Below, one piece after another: positions 9,351 through 22,040 of a stretch of 64,000 nucleotides of DNA (within the stretch, counting starts at the first letter, position 1; each line of letters opens with the position of its first letter). The stretch spans positions 909,938,808-910,002,807 of the forward strand of contig CM066033.1 in NCBI GenBank assembly GCA_033557465.1, given 5' to 3'. A program made the position numbers and the translations under genes. Origin of the DNA: Ichthyophis bannanicus (Eukaryota; Chordata; Amphibia; Gymnophiona; Ichthyophiidae). The notes under the pieces are model-generated. The model did no database searches, had not been told where the DNA came from, and saw only the letters and a program-made list of their open reading frames with translations.

Positions 9351-12208
9351 GGGTGTGCGGTACTGGTGTTGGTGACACTGGGATGCTGCCTGCTGCTGTC
9401 ACTGAATATTTTGTTGTCTCCTCTGCTATGTATGACTGGGCATGTCGGCGGTGTCTCTGCCTTTGGACAAACATGTGGTATTCCCAAATTGCATATGTCT
9501 CTCCTAGTACTCGGCTCTGACTCTTAAATGGGTTCTTCACTTTCGTTCCCGGTGTGCTAGGCTTCCAACACCCTTGACTAGACTTGTGCAGTTTATGGGG
9601 GTTTGGGCCACTGCCCAATGCCATGGAATATCACTATTATCTGGGTACGCCGCATCTACACCCCCGGCATGCCCTGTACGCCCTCGCGGATATCCAGTTA
9701 GTGTTACCTGTGTTCGCGCCATTTTCAATGCTACCCATGTTGGTGAGGATTCGCATTGCACAGTTATCGTGCTCACACATGGGTAAGTCATCATTTACAG
9801 TGCCCATGCACCGCCTAAGGCTTCCAATATCAGGCCAGAGATGTCCAAGTCACCATATGTACAGTTCTGCTGGTATTTTAGAAACAGCTCTCCTAAACAT
9901 AGAACCTTCTATAAATACACATTCAAGGACTGCAGAGTATGCGTAGGAAAAATTAATATGGGAAACCTGACAATCTATATATGAAAGTGCCAACATTTCA
10001 CAATGAGCATTTGTAAATGCTGGTTCTTAAATAGGTATCTTGGCCATTGTGCAAACACATATATGACTATGCTCTTAATTAATTACAGAGGAAATTCTCT
10101 TGCCCCCTTTCAGTTTGGAGAGAGAAATAGATATTGGGGGATTAAGGGGGTAATTCCAAGAAGAGATGATGAGGGTGTGGTTTGGGCATGGTCTGTGTGA
10201 GCCAAAAATTTACATGGTATTCCCTATTTTACAATGGGAATCCATGTATATGGCCAATAATGTCCATGTCAGGATTTACACCTGCTCTGAAGCATGAATA
10301 GATTTTTCAAAAGTGCTTATTTCATCCAGGGCTTCATACAAGAGATTAGGGAAGCTATTTCCTTAATCCCCTCTTATTTCCTCTTCAAAAATCAAAATTA
10401 ACCAAAATTTCAGACTTAGTATTTAATTGGTAGCACTTACATGTATAGATTTGCAAAATGGCCTGGCTAAACCTTGCTGGCACTTCCACATAGCAGCCGC
10501 CATGTTGGCTGGCTATGGTCATTTTTCCCACATAGATTTCTAAAATTGTTCATCCAGCTGTATGTGCTGGAAAATTCATGTGCTATGTAAAATGGGCCTA
10601 TTTATTTTTAATAAGCCATTCTTGTGAAAACAAAATCCACTTTCTCTCCAGCACACATGCGCCCTTTTGCTCTGTTGTCGGATTCACCAATTTTTATATT
10701 GCTTGCTGCTGTCAATGGTTTTTGAACAGTAATAGATTAAATATTTCATATTGCTTTTCTTAAAAAACACATTTTGCTCTCAGCAGTTCCTTGTCAGAGT
10801 GAAGAGAAGAGATGGGGATTTTTTTATGTTTTTTGCCTCTGTCCTGACGGCACTCATTAATCATGGGAGGAGAAGCACTGAAGGAATGCTCACTCGCCTT
10901 GCTCGGGGCAGTGGGGGGAGGTGACAAGATGAGCCTCTGGCAGTTCAGAGGGGGCTGTCACACAATTGTAGAAGATCCAAGTTGTAAAAAATGTGATTAT
11001 ATTACACTTCTTGCATGATTTCTTCTGAGCTGTTCCTACCCTTTGTCTTGGCTTCAGAAGAGAAAACAGACAACCAAGGACTAGACATTGATATATACAA
11101 GCCTGCTCTTCACAGACCAAATCATATTTTCAGGCAGGTCTGTTGTACAAACCAAGTGATGAGACAAAGGAAGACATAGGACTGAATGAAAGGCATGGCC
11201 TTTAGGCCTGAGCTTTGATATTAATTATTACTCTTGCTATGCATTTTTCAATGTACTTATTGAAGTTATCAGTGCTTTGCAATACACCCATCTTAATTCA
11301 TTATTCCTTTCTTTATCAAATCAGTGGTCTGCTACCTTATTTGATGCAGACTGCCTCCCTAGATATTAAAATGACGTCACTAAAGAGATGTGAACCTATT
11401 TACAGATCATCTGGAATGGAATGTGGCAGCAAGGATTTATTCACTAGAACACCAATCAAGTCGAGTGAATAAGAAAGATTAGAAGGTTTAAGGCAGTGAA
11501 AAGTTAAGTGGTGCACTTAGAAGGTAACTTTATAAACCATATTCATGCATAAATGGTTTCTTATAAATTAGTCATACACTAAAATATGCACAGAAGAGAT
11601 CTTTGAGGTTCTCCCTTGCTTAGGCAGCAGAGATTTTATTTATTTATTTATTCTTTTATACGGCATTTCCTAGGATTAATGTGGTTTACAGAGAAACAAA
11701 CTTGAACCATACATGGAACAATTTTACAAGAGCTGGGTTCCTTAAACATATTAGGTAGAAAAGAGAAGAAGGTAACTATATATACAATAGAGAGGTTGCA
11801 CGAGGTAGCAATCTCTAGTGACTCTACTAACATACTGTAGTGTGGCCTTTTATGTCACCCCCAGTGTTTCCAGAACATGAGAGGGTTGTCCTAAACAGTG
11901 AGGTAATGGTAGGAGGAAACCTCAGAGGGAAACCTAACTAGTATAAAAATCAAGTCCAAAGGCAGTTTCCTGGGTTTTTTTTTGTTAGTATTCAATGCAA
12001 TAACTGTGGTGCTTTCATTCTAAGAAGAATCACTTGGAACCTAAGAGCTTGCCCTATATGCCTCAGGTTAGCTGCATTGCATAAAGAATTAACTCTACTA
12101 AGGGAAGAATTAGCTGCAATTAAACACACTTCCTCTAGGGTACAAACTGAATAAAATCCACCACCGCTCACACAAAGAATCAAACAGCCCAGGAACAAAT
12201 GAATCACA
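9351..12208. other. No gene recognised
   Basis: The part next to 9350 may be the leader of the Harbinger relic. A GC-richer patch at 9640-9740 is followed by AT-rich sequence. The only repeat identified is the L2 tail at 11636-11830. Open frames are short and have no family motif. Confidence 0.5.
11636..11830 (-). repeat. L2-type LINE 3' end (minus)
   Basis: A TTTATTTATTTATTC run followed by TTATACGGCATTTCC and GTGGTTTACA is the reverse complement of the L2-type hairpin and tail seen at 24340-24400. Only 3' untranslated sequence is left. Confidence 0.6.
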
Positions 12209-13005
12209 GTGCGCTCTGGTAGGTTGCAACCTGTAACATGGAAACACTCTCTACATCAAGAGATATCCCTGCATAATGCCTTCTCTGCCATGAATAATGA
12301 GGGTGCCCAATCCGTGGAAACTGAAGTGCCCTTAAATGAGAGAGTCAATGCCCAATCTACTGATAATTCACCAAATATAAAGAAAAAAATTACAAAACAG
12401 AAAACTACTATTACTTGGAGATTCCACCAACTTGGGAGCACAGTTCAAAGGAGAGCAGATGGTCAAATGCCTCCTAAGCTCTTCAGCCAGCAGGAATACA
12501 AACCAAATTGTTGGTATAGTTAGTGCAGAAAGTGAGCACTCCAAAATTGATGTTGTCATCCACTTAGGCACAAATAACCTGGCTAGAAACAGTGCCTCTG
12601 CAGTTCAAAGGGACTTGACTCTGGGAGAGAAACTCAAGCCCATTGTTAACACTATAGCATTCTCAGAAGTTCTACCTGTTCTTGGTAAGGGGGCAGAAAG
12701 ACTGCATCGCATAAACAAACTTTAATACATGGTTCCAAACCTGGTACAAATAAGGATTTAGATATATAGGCAACTAGGGAAACAGATGGATCAACAAGCG
12801 ACTACACTGTGCTGATGGACTATATCTTTCTGTTGCAGGGAAAAGGATCCTAAGTGAAAAATCAGGCAATATGTAGACAGGCATGTAAACTAGGGAAAAG
12901 GAGTGACGGATGGAGAAGGACAAGTTCAGGATGTCACTCCCAGCAAAAGCATAACATTGGAAACCGCCACACTTTTAAACCACAAATCAATGGAAGTGGG
13001 AAGAG

Positions 13006-14181
13006 GTGTGTAGTACAAAAGCCATGAAAAATACAGGCAAGCCAGCCAACAAATGCTGGAAAGCAATGAGCAGAAATGCTCGAAGCCTAGCCAACAAAGT
13101 TCCTGACTTGGAAGCCCTAATGGTGGAAATGGACTTGGACATTGTGGCCCTTACAGAAACATGGTTTAATGAGTCACATGAATGGGATATAGCCATAGCT
13201 GGCTATAATTTATTTAGAAGAGATAGAGAGGGTGCAAAAGGAGGAGGAGTAGCCTTATATGTCAAAAGCAATATTGAAGCTGTTAAAATGCAGGGAACAT
13301 GTGGAAAAGAAGAAGCGCTCTGGATTGCGTTGGAAAGAGGAGATGGCACTATCATCCATACTGGTGTAGTCTACAGGCCTCCAACTCAAACCGAAGAAAT
13401 GGATATTGAATTGATTATTGATATTGCAAAGACAGCAATGAAGGGGGAAGTGATCATATTGGGTGACTTTAACCTACCCAATGTGGATTGGAGTATTCCT
13501 TCTGCAAATCTGGAAAGAAGTAAAAAAATTGTGGATGCCTTCCAAGATGCATTACTTAGACAAATGGTAATGGAACCAACCAGGGAAAGTTCAATGCTGG
13601 ATTTAGAACTTACCAACGGAGATAGCATGTCGAATATCCAAGTGGGTGCCCATGTAGACAGCAGTGATCATCACATAGTGTGATTTGAGATAAAAGCCAA
13701 GGCGGAGTCCAATCACAGCAAGCTCAAAGTCCTAGACTTCAAAAACATTGACTTCAGCAAAATGGCCAAGTACCTGAAGGAGGAGTTGGCAGGGTGGGAG
13801 GGGATAAGGGAAGTGGAATTGCAATGGACTAAACTAAAGGAGGCAATAAAAGGGGCAAAAGATACATATGTAAGGAACAAAAACAAGAGGAAAAGGAAAC
13901 CTATTTGGTTCTCTAAAGAAGTAGCTGCACAAATAAAGGCAAAAAAACCAGCTTTCACAAAATTCAGAAGTTCGCAAACAGAGGAACAGAGAAAAGAATA
14001 CAGGATAAAACTAAAAGAGAAAAAAAGAGAAATAAGGATAGCAAAATCAAAGGCACAAGAAAAGATGGCTAAAGATGTGAAGTGTGGCGACAAAACCTTT
14101 TTCAGGTATATTCAGGAGAGGAGGAAAATCAGAGGTGGAATTGCAGGACTCAATTGCCGGGAACAGATTTGTGGAAAGTGA
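13006..14181 (+). pseudogene. CR1-like ORF2: AP endonuclease plus linker
   Basis: The APE-type endonuclease of CR1-clade LINEs nicks the target DNA to prime reverse transcription. Motifs are visible in order: NARSLANK, LTETWF, GGGVALYV, GDFNLPNVDW and SSDHH. One TGA at 13681-13683 interrupts the frame just after SSDHHIV. The same frame then continues through a basic linker containing IWFSKEVAAQI and FFRYIQERRK to 14181. The catalytic pattern looks intact apart from that stop, but the downstream RT is broken. Confidence 0.85.
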
Positions 14182-14339
14182 CATTGAAAAAGTCAAAATA
14201 CTAAGCAAATACTTCTGTTTTTACTAAAGAAAATCCTGTAGAAGGACCACATGTGATTGACAAATATTCAAATGGGACTGGAGTAGATACCACACCATTC
14301 ACAGAAGTTGATGTGTTAGAATAGCTTGCAAAACTGAAA

Positions 14340-15600
14340 GTGGACAAGGCCATGGGACTGGATGGGATGCATCCCAGGATATTGAAAGAGCTCAGAGAGC
14401 TTCTTGCAGGGCCGTTAAAGGATGTTTTTAATAGATCATTGGAGACAGGAGAAGTTCCACAGGACTGGAAAAGGGCTGATGTGGTACCTCTCCACAAAAG
14501 TGGTAATAGAGAAGAAGTGACAAACTACTTCAAGCCAGTAAGCCTCACCTCGAAGGCAGGAAAAGTAATGGAGTCACTCCTGAAAGAGCAAATAGTGGAC
14601 TTTCTCGAAATCAGCAGGTTGCATAATAAGAGGCAAAATGTTTTACCAAAGGATGATCTTGCCAAATAAATCTGATTGAGTTCTTTGACTAGCTGACCAG
14701 AGAACTAGATCAAGGGCATGCGATGGATGTGATCTACCTAGATTTCAGCAAAGCCTTGATACTGTTCCTCATTGGAGGCTTATCAATAAACTCAACAGCT
14801 TGGGAATGGGTCCCAAGGTGATGAACTGGATCAGAAATTGGTTGACTGACATAGGACGGATGATGATGGTAAACAGAACTCATTTGGATGAAAGGAAGGT
14901 GATTAGCGGTGTGCCCCAGGGTTCGGTCCTGGGACTAGTACTGTTTAATGTATTTATGAGTGATATTGCTGAAGGACTGAACAGAAAAGTCTGTCTTTTT
15001 GCAGATGATATGAAAATTTGCAACAGAGTGGACTCCCCTGAGGGAGTGGATAACATGAGAAACATTCTTCCAGCTTTATACAAAAGCTGGAAGAATGGTC
15101 TAATGCTTGGCAGTTAAGATTTAATGTGAAGCAGCAATCCAAGGGAATTGTATGCGATAGGGGGAGAGAGGTTGGTGTGCATGGACCAGGAGAAGGACCT
15201 TGGAGTGATTGTTTCTGAGAATCTCAAGGTGGCAAAACAGTGTGATAACGCGGTGGCAAAAGCCAGAAGGATGCCGGATTCCAAACAAAGAGGAATTACC
15301 AGCAGAAAGGAAGAAGCACTAATTCCACTGTACAAGTTGTTGGTGAGGCCTCACTTGGAATATTATATTCAGTTTTGGATACCATATCTCGCAAAAGATA
15401 TAAAAAGAAATGGTTCAGAGGAAGGCAACCAAAATGATTTGGAGTCTTCGTCAGAAGACTTATGAGAAGAGACTTGAAGACCTAAATATGTACACTCTGG
15501 AAGATAGAAGGGACAGGGAAGATATGTTTCAGACCTTTAAATACTTAAAGAGTATTAATGAACAAACAAACCTCTTCCAAATGCGGGGAAGCTAACTAGA
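14340..15600 (+). pseudogene. CR1-like ORF2: reverse transcriptase remnants
   Basis: Pieces in shifting frames show GLDGMHPRILKEL, VPLHKSG, GVPQGSVLG, the catalytic FADDMK box (related copies have FADDTK), then KDLGVIVS and LVRPHLEYY from the C-terminal region. At least three disruptions lie between 14669 and 15150. The strand-polymerising function is certainly lost. Confidence 0.85.
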
Positions 15601-15985
15601 GGGCATAACATGAAGCTGCAAGGGGTTAAACGGAAAGGCAATGTCAGGAAATACTTTTTCACTGAAAGGGTGGTGGATGCTTGGAATGCCCTCCCGATGG
15701 AAGTGGTGGGGGCAAATACAGTGTCAGAATTCAAAATGGACAGATACAGTGGATCCCTTTATAGCAATAGGATAAAATCAAAGTAAACATAACTATCTCT
15801 TATATCTCAACAAATAGAGGCGACCTACACGGAGCAGTGGGTACACCCCTAAATAAAGGCATGGGGAGGGGTGACCTGCATGGAGCGACTGGTTCACCTA
15901 CTCTTGCCACCTTGCTGGGCAGATTAGATGGACAATACTGGTCTTTATCTGCTGTCATATACTATATTACTTTGTCAAGCCTGTA

Positions 15986-17260
15986 CCATAGTGGCAGGTA
16001 TCTTTCGCTCCACAACCATTGCATCACAAGGGAAAAGAAAGGATTACTGTCTAACTCAGCCATTGTACCAATCTAAGTGACAGGGGCAGCTTAGGCCACT
16101 GCACTATCTCTTACTCAAGGAATTTATTTTTATTTATTTATTTAGTGTACACTTGTATCCCGCTACTTCCAGCAATCAGCAGCGGTTTGCTAGGTGTTAG
16201 GTAGGTGCTCAGGAGTCAGCATTGACTCAAAGGCACACATTGCATTGCATTGCTATAGAAGGAAAGCCTTGGAATGTCCCAAAAGAAAGAAGTACCACCA
16301 AGATTTAATTTGTAGACAGAAAGGAAGTGGAACTGTGGAGCCAGAGAAGGGGACAGTTGGGCCAAGGACAAGAGCAACAGGAGAAAAAGAGCTAGATTAG
16401 ACAGTACAGTGACTGTTCTCTCCTCTCCTCCTCTTCACTGCAGGCTTCCTGGAAGGGGGAGGAGGGAGGTTAGAGCAGAATATCCCTGCTGCTTTGGAGT
16501 CTGAAAAGAAATGGTGGAACTGTGTTCCAGGCCGTTACCCCAGAAATTAAGCCCTGGGTACCATTCATTCTGGAAAGGGAAGAAGAGGATACAGCTGATG
16601 ACCCTTGGATCTGAGGCAAAGAGGGCCAGGTTCAGTAGAGATGCAGTGTCTTCAACCACATCTGAATCCAGCATTCAGCTCTTGAAGGTATTTGTGGGTT
16701 GAATGGGAGAGGGTCTCCTATTCAGGGAATGTCCCAGCAGAAGAAAGGAGTTGGTGTTCTACAGTATTTCTATATACTCTGCCATTACTTTATTTCTGTT
16801 TTGGACTCTTAAAGACTTTCAGTAAACTTTCTATTTATTATTTATTTATTTACTTATTTAACTGTTTTTGGTATACTGTTTTTCTACCAGTCAAAACGGT
16901 GCACAATTTAAGAACAGAATAGAAAAGTGGGTTCAAACATCTTGGGGATCATGGTAGAGGTAGCCTTTGGTTCAGAACAAACCCTGGCTTGTACTAAGTT
17001 ATTAGAAGTGGTGCATGATGGAGTGTGTGGATTCAAGGAGCCAATGTCTCCCAGTTAAACTGGTCCTAACCTGGAATCCAGAAATCCCAGAGAGTTAAAC
17101 TTGAAAAGAGAGTGTTATCTCCCTGAAGTAGTAGCTCCCATTTGCCACACAGCAGGAAGACAGTTGCTGTGAGTGATCCCAGACTGGTAAGGGCTACAAT
17201 CCAGTGCATACTTACAGAGTAGACATGCTCAGGAGTGTAGCTTTAGCAGTCACAATTTAC
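15986..17260. other. L2 and SINE tails, otherwise no gene
   Basis: 16125-16180 (ATTTATTTATTTAG then GTATCCCGCTACTTCC) is a minus-strand L2-type tail, and 16180-16265 is the SINE 3' phrase shared with 1740-1830. 16835-16915 is another minus-strand L2-type tail (TATTTATTTACTT then GGTATACTG). The rest is unassigned. Confidence 0.5.
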
Positions 17261-17264
17261 TATG

Positions 17265-17335
17265 AAGGGTGCTAGGAATCAAACCTATAACCTTGCCATC
17301 TGAAGACTGGTGATCTATGGTTGAGCCATGAAGTC
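17265..17335 (-). repeat. tRNA-like SINE head (minus)
   Basis: The reverse complement has an A box-like GGCTCAACCATAGATC and a B box-like ATAGGTTTGATTCCTAGC. The downstream body, to about 17160, is unlike the other SINEs here. It is probably a different old SINE family. Confidence 0.4.
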
Positions 17336-17689
17336 AACACAGAATGAGCCTACCTCTAGAACCTTTCAGTAGATAAGTGGTGGATGGAGCTCACCGCCCA
17401 TGGAGAAAGCCATTGAGCCAACAAGAGGTGTCCCTCATATTTAAGGAAGCCAGTTCAAGAATATCCTTGCTAATCTAACAAGTCATATGACGGGCCTGAC
17501 CTGTGCCTGGCTTGTACCCAGCTGTACTCCACTACTCCATATCTGGGTTCTGCTCCACGCCAGACTATTGCCCCACACCAGACTACTGCTCCATGACAGA
17601 ATACTACTCTATACCTGCTCCACACCTGCAATGTTCAACTCTGTCCTGGGCCTGGCCTCCCCATCTTGTTCTAGTCCAGGCCTTGAAAG

Positions 17690-18450
17690 TTTAGACCAAC
17701 CCACATTCAAGGACTCGGTTGAGATGCAGGCAGTCAAAGAGACTGAGGGACTTTTCCAAGGCCTTGCAAGCTAAGTAGGGCCAACTCCACAATTTTCAGA
17801 AAAGGGTGGATGCTCCCCAAACTTCGGACCCTGATCAAGGATGATAGGCTATCCTGCCCTAGGAACTGCATATATGCTTGCTGGAGAAATTTGATGGCAT
17901 CCAGGAGAACAGCAGGGTTTCATCCACCAGTGCAAGCTGTGGTTCCGACTTCATCCATACATGTACCAGACTCTCCCTCAAAGTCATCAGCTTACACAGT
18001 AGGAAAGCCCTAACATGAGCAACTCCCTTGTTGGAACAAAACAGTGTCATCCTGGACAATCCGGAACTCTTTCTGGCTACCCTTTCCAGTGCCTTCAGAG
18101 AAATGACTGAGAACAGTTAACAGAGAATAATCCAATGACCCTCTTCCAGGGCTGAAGGATTGCAATGGAATATACTACAGAGTTCTAGCATTGGGCCAGT
18201 GACTTTGACTGCTCCAATTAAAGATGAGTTTGCATGGCTGGATCTGCCAGCTCACGTGGAGGAGCTATTCGCTCTTTGTGTTTGTATAGAAAGGCACTTA
18301 TCAGAATGCACCCTGGAGAGATGTGCTGAGTGGAATAAATCAAGTCTCAGAGTTGCTCCTTTAGAACTGCAACCGCCACCAGCGAAGTCCATGGTAATGA
18401 GCATCATGCTGCAATGTCTGACCACAGAGGAAAAAGAAATGAATGATTAA
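17690..18450 (+). pseudogene. Sushi-type Ty3/Gypsy gag pseudogene
   Basis: Translated pieces match the capsid region of Sushi-ichi-like Gag, the family that gave mammals PEG10 and the RTL genes. They are QGFIHQCKLWFRLHPYMY near 17910, ALT(stop)ATPLLEQN near 18010, ELFLATLSSAFREM near 18065, and LPAHVEELFALCVCIERHL at 18245-18305, where LEELI-type helices precede the zinc knuckle. One TGA replaces the Trp expected in ALTWASPL, and other frame breaks occur. No protease or pol follows, and no LTR was found. It is an old truncated copy, not a domesticated gene. Confidence 0.75.
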
Positions 18451-18598
18451 ATAAATCAAAAATAAAAACATAAATAGTATCATAAAAGATATTAGAAACA
18501 TTAGAGACATCAAGAACTTAGCATATATGACAAAAATAACTGTACTAAAATGATGATGTTAACACAATAAGAACAAACAAGGTGAAATAAAGCACTTA

Positions 18599-19209
18599 GA
18601 GCCCGATTCTAAGAGGGACACGTCCGGGCCATCCAGACAGCCCCGAGCAGGATGGGCCCATTAGGACCCAATTCTGTACCTCGGGAACAAAATGTTCTCG
18701 CGGCACACAGAATCAGGTCCGAGGATGGCCCGGTGTGCCCCTGTATGCCTGCGGGGGACACCCTTCCCGCAGGAGTCCCTGGTTCCCGTGGTTCAGACCC
18801 CCCCCCCCCTCTACCCAACCACCCAACCCATGTCTGGCCGGCCTGGGCCTGGATCGGGTGGCAGGGATCCCCATGCACCTGGTCCCGGCCCCAGGGGGGG
18901 GATCCTCAGCCTCGATCGCCCCACCAGTGCTGATTATTCCACTTTTGAGGTGGAATAATTAGCATGTCTCATCTGACCATGCAGGACATACAGGGCCGTG
19001 ACCTGAATCAGCCCTGTACGCCCTGCCAGTTCAGCCCAATCCTGCTCTGCCCAGACCCAGCCCTCTCCCGCCCCCCTCCCCCTCCACCGGCTCTCCCTGT
19101 CCTGCTAATCTAACCATGCTTGGAGAGCCGGAGGGGGAATAGAGGCAGGATGACTTGTAGAACTGCACGGGAGGTACAGCCCCGCAAGCCGCGACTCAGA
19201 ATTGGACCC
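18599..19209. mobile_element. 611 bp Harbinger-type MITE
   Basis: The left end GAGCCCGATTCTAAG and the inverted right end GGGTCCAATTCTGAG match at 11 of 15 positions, with mainly transition differences. TTA flanks both sides exactly (18596-18598, 19210-19212). The interior is GC-rich and contains a perfect 10 bp hairpin at 18933-18959. No protein is encoded. The terminal bases differ from the GGGGCATGTTTAC family, so it belongs to a separate family. Confidence 0.7.
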
Positions 19210-19571
19210 TTAATAAACCAAACTAGTGAAGATAAAATTATCAACTTTTAGAAGGTGGAGATAATATCATACAATTAATAATGCAAACTTAGGATATGTA
19301 AGTGCCTATGTGTGTATGATATACCCATGGAGTAATCAATAGATCCAAGCAATGGCCATAGGACTTGCTAAGCAGCATTATATGAAAGCAAAGGTTGCCA
19401 TCCACAGGTAAAGGCAGCAATCTCTGACAGAAGAAGAGAATGTAAAAAAGAGAATATAAACATCTATAAATTAAGAGCATAATTTAGACTGATATAAATA
19501 TTAAAATCCAACCAAATGATAATATGCAGGACCACAGGAGAGCACATGGACAGAAACAGCACTAAATGTAA
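19210..19571. other. No gene recognised
   Basis: AT-rich sequence between the MITE and the left end of the giant element. I see no motif or repeat in it. Confidence 0.5.
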
Positions 19572-20090
19572 GGGATATGTTTACTAAACCATCTTAACGT
19601 AGCAGCAGCGATGTTATCATGCGATACGTGACATTATCGCGCAATAATGTAACATTATCGCGTGATAACAGCGGTGGCGGCGTTAAGGCACACTAACGCT
19701 GTGAAATTCCGGGTCTGAAGGGTGGAGTAAGGCCTCCCAGAGGTCGGAGATAGGGGGTCAATGGGCGGAGAGTGGGCGGGGAGAGGCTACAGGCACACTA
19801 ATGCTGTGAAATCCGGGTCTGAACACTAACGCCAGTGAAACCCTCCCACATTTGCAGGAGAGAGAAACCATTTAAGTCAGCAATGTACAGCAAAGGCAGG
19901 GAAACCCAGAAAAGTGATAGTAGTGATACATGTGCAGGAACCAAAAAGGCAAATAAACATATAAAATGACCAGAACCACATTTGAAATCCTAATAACCAA
20001 GCTGGCCAATAGTGATATTAATGATAAACATAAAGCAACACTACTGACAAAGTGTAAAAAGGAAGATATCTTGTTTGGAAGGGTCAATTC
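19572..20090 (+). repeat. Left terminal region of the giant element
   Basis: CpG-rich subterminal repeats around TTATCGCG and CACTAACGCTGTGAAAT lead into GGGTCAATGGGCGGAG. The stretch 19855-20050 matches the reverse complement of 5800-5975. This shared terminal region is likely where transposase or Myb protein binds. Confidence 0.6.
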
Positions 20091-20099
20091 TCTGTCTCC

Positions 20100-20302
20100 C
20101 TACAAAGTCCCCCTCCATAGCCCATGTTCCCTGTAAAATAGTTCTCTGTGTGCTGTGCTTTCCTGTCTAATCAATGTGTTTATACCTCAAAAATTTCCTG
20201 TCATGATTTGACAATTTCCAATCTGTAATCAAACCGCTTCTGATCGCTGGAAGTAGCGGTATACAAATGTATACTAACTAACTAACTAACTAAATAAATA
20301 AA
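20100..20302 (+). repeat. SINE/L2-type 3' tail fragment
   Basis: Starts with CCATAGCCCATGTTCCCTG, shared with the SINE at 26015, and ends with the hairpin CAAACCGCTTCTGATC/AGTAGCGGTATA, then ACTAACTAACTAAATAAATAAA. The tRNA head is absent. It is inserted in the left arm of the giant element. Confidence 0.65.
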
Positions 20303-20949
20303 AGTGAATGATCCCACATTGAAATAGCGCTGATCGGGGGTTTTTTTTGTTTATATTGGGTGGGTTTGTTATGGCGTGCACATGTGCAGCAACAGCAGAG
20401 TGGGCACGTAGGAAAGGGCAACTGTACTGATGCTGTAAATGGGATACAGGGGACTGCAGGCAGGACATGCTGTGGTCCAGCTGGGGTACAGTGCGGACTA
20501 GGCAGATGCCTAGGTGGCACATAGGAATGCTGAAACTGTAAAGCAGCAAGACAGCAACTGACGAGGGTCCAACATGGGCACGAGTGTGTGTCCCACAGTG
20601 TCCCAGAGGATATTACCCAGCAGGTACCCCCAAGGGCACCTAACATTGGCAGGCAGTGCCGGGGGGAAGCACGCATGTCCATTTAGGCACCCCTACCCAA
20701 GAACCCACACCATAGGCAGCTGCCTACCGGCACACTGGATGGCCTGGGACTGTGTACCACCAGCACCACTGGCATAAGGGCATGTCAGCATAGTGGCAGA
20801 GGGGTGCTGGTGGTGGAGGGGGCAGTGGCATCTGCCCACAGCAGACCAAGGCCAAGTACTGTTTAGGTAGGTGCCGTGCGATGCAACAGACAAGTTCTGT
20901 CTGACGAACACTAATGGTATCCCCAGGGAATGACCTGCTTCTGTGGCAA

Positions 20950-21030
20950 CAGTTTGGTACAGTACACACAGCCAGTGTGTTCAGGAGCAGAAGGTCACAG
21001 GTTTGAGTCCAAAATGGGGCACCTGTAGAC
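20950..21030 (+). repeat. tRNA-like module
   Basis: GGTACAGTACACACAG is followed by AGGTCACAGGTTTGAGTCC, a B box-like element. The flanks match the inverted module at 5407-5492. It is more diverged than the 2977 and 3223 modules. Confidence 0.5.
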
Positions 21031-21092
21031 CATGTCCCGATATTTTACCCTGCAGATCACATACATCACAACCATGTCTACTTCCCAGAACA

Positions 21093-21284
21093 GAGGTTCC
21101 CAACACCAGTCCTGGAGGTCCAAACACCATTTAGGTTGTCAGGATGTCACTAATAAATATGAATGAGATTCATTTACATGCACTGCCCCCATCGTATGCA
21201 AATGTATTTCATGCATATTCATTAGGGGAATGCTGGAAACCGGGAATATGTTTGGGCCACCAGGACCGGATTCTGGAACCTCTG
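21093..21284. mobile_element. Palindromic hAT-type MITE
   Basis: Ends CAGAGGTTCC and GGAACCTCTG are perfect inverted repeats, and the core includes ATGCAAATGTATTTCATGC. Eight-base flanks TCCCAGAA and TCCCAGAG match at 7 of 8 positions, as expected for hAT target duplications. Same family as 4806-4956. Confidence 0.85.
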
Positions 21285-22040
21285 TCCCAGAGCCTCGGCC
21301 AACAGAGGCAGAAACACCAAAACACAGGGCCTCCACCAGCCAAAGCCTTATGGAGCGTCTGCCTGTTGGGACCTGTGTGGAGCAGCAGCTACCTCCACCA
21401 TCACCTGTATATCCTAGCAATGACATCTTAAACATGGCAGCACATATCATATATGTATGAAAAGGTGACTATGCTTAATGTCAGATCACAAATCAAAAGT
21501 TAAGGCAACATTTTATCAGAGATGCATCTTAGCAACCTTTCAACTCTATTTGGAGTGTGCCTACGGATTGGCTTATGACAGGGGTTACCACCCCGGAGAC
21601 TGACCCTAACAGTATTGCATGCCTTTACACTGCCTTCATTGTGCACATCACTTGTGTGGTGGCTACGGCTGGCCCCCACCTCTATCTTTGCGCAATGCAG
21701 AAATAGGTGTGGGAGTCTGTATATGTCTACCCAGTGGTTTTTGGCATCAAACACTGTACGGAGCCCACAATGCTTGCACAGTTATCAGCGTTAGTCTGGT
21801 AATGTGCATAATGAGTTGCAAGGTATTGTGGGTATGTCCCTGACAGAGGGGTCTGGGCAGGAGGCATCTGGGAAGGGCAGAGGGCAGTGGGTGGCATTTT
21901 GTAGTGCGCGACCACCACCTGCAAGTACAAAGTGGACACATCATGTCATGCTTTGAGGTCACTCTCACTCTGACTGAGCAGTGACCATGGGATGTGTAGG
22001 TTATCACATAGTGCTGAACAGTGCTTTTGTTAAGTGATAT

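Larger units (their letters stand above)
12209..15985 (+). mobile_element. Decayed CR1-like LINE, near full length
   Basis: An ORF1 relic comes first, with a phrase VVIHLGTNNLA from the SGNH-hydrolase-like domain (12540-12720) and ADGLYLS near 12820. Next come an endonuclease region (13006 on), a linker, reverse transcriptase pieces (14340-15110) and a C-terminal region (15148-15600). The 3' end runs GATGGACAATACTGG and TCATATACTATATTAC. Multiple stops and frame changes make it inactive. It is related to the LINE at 38486-40417. Confidence 0.85.
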
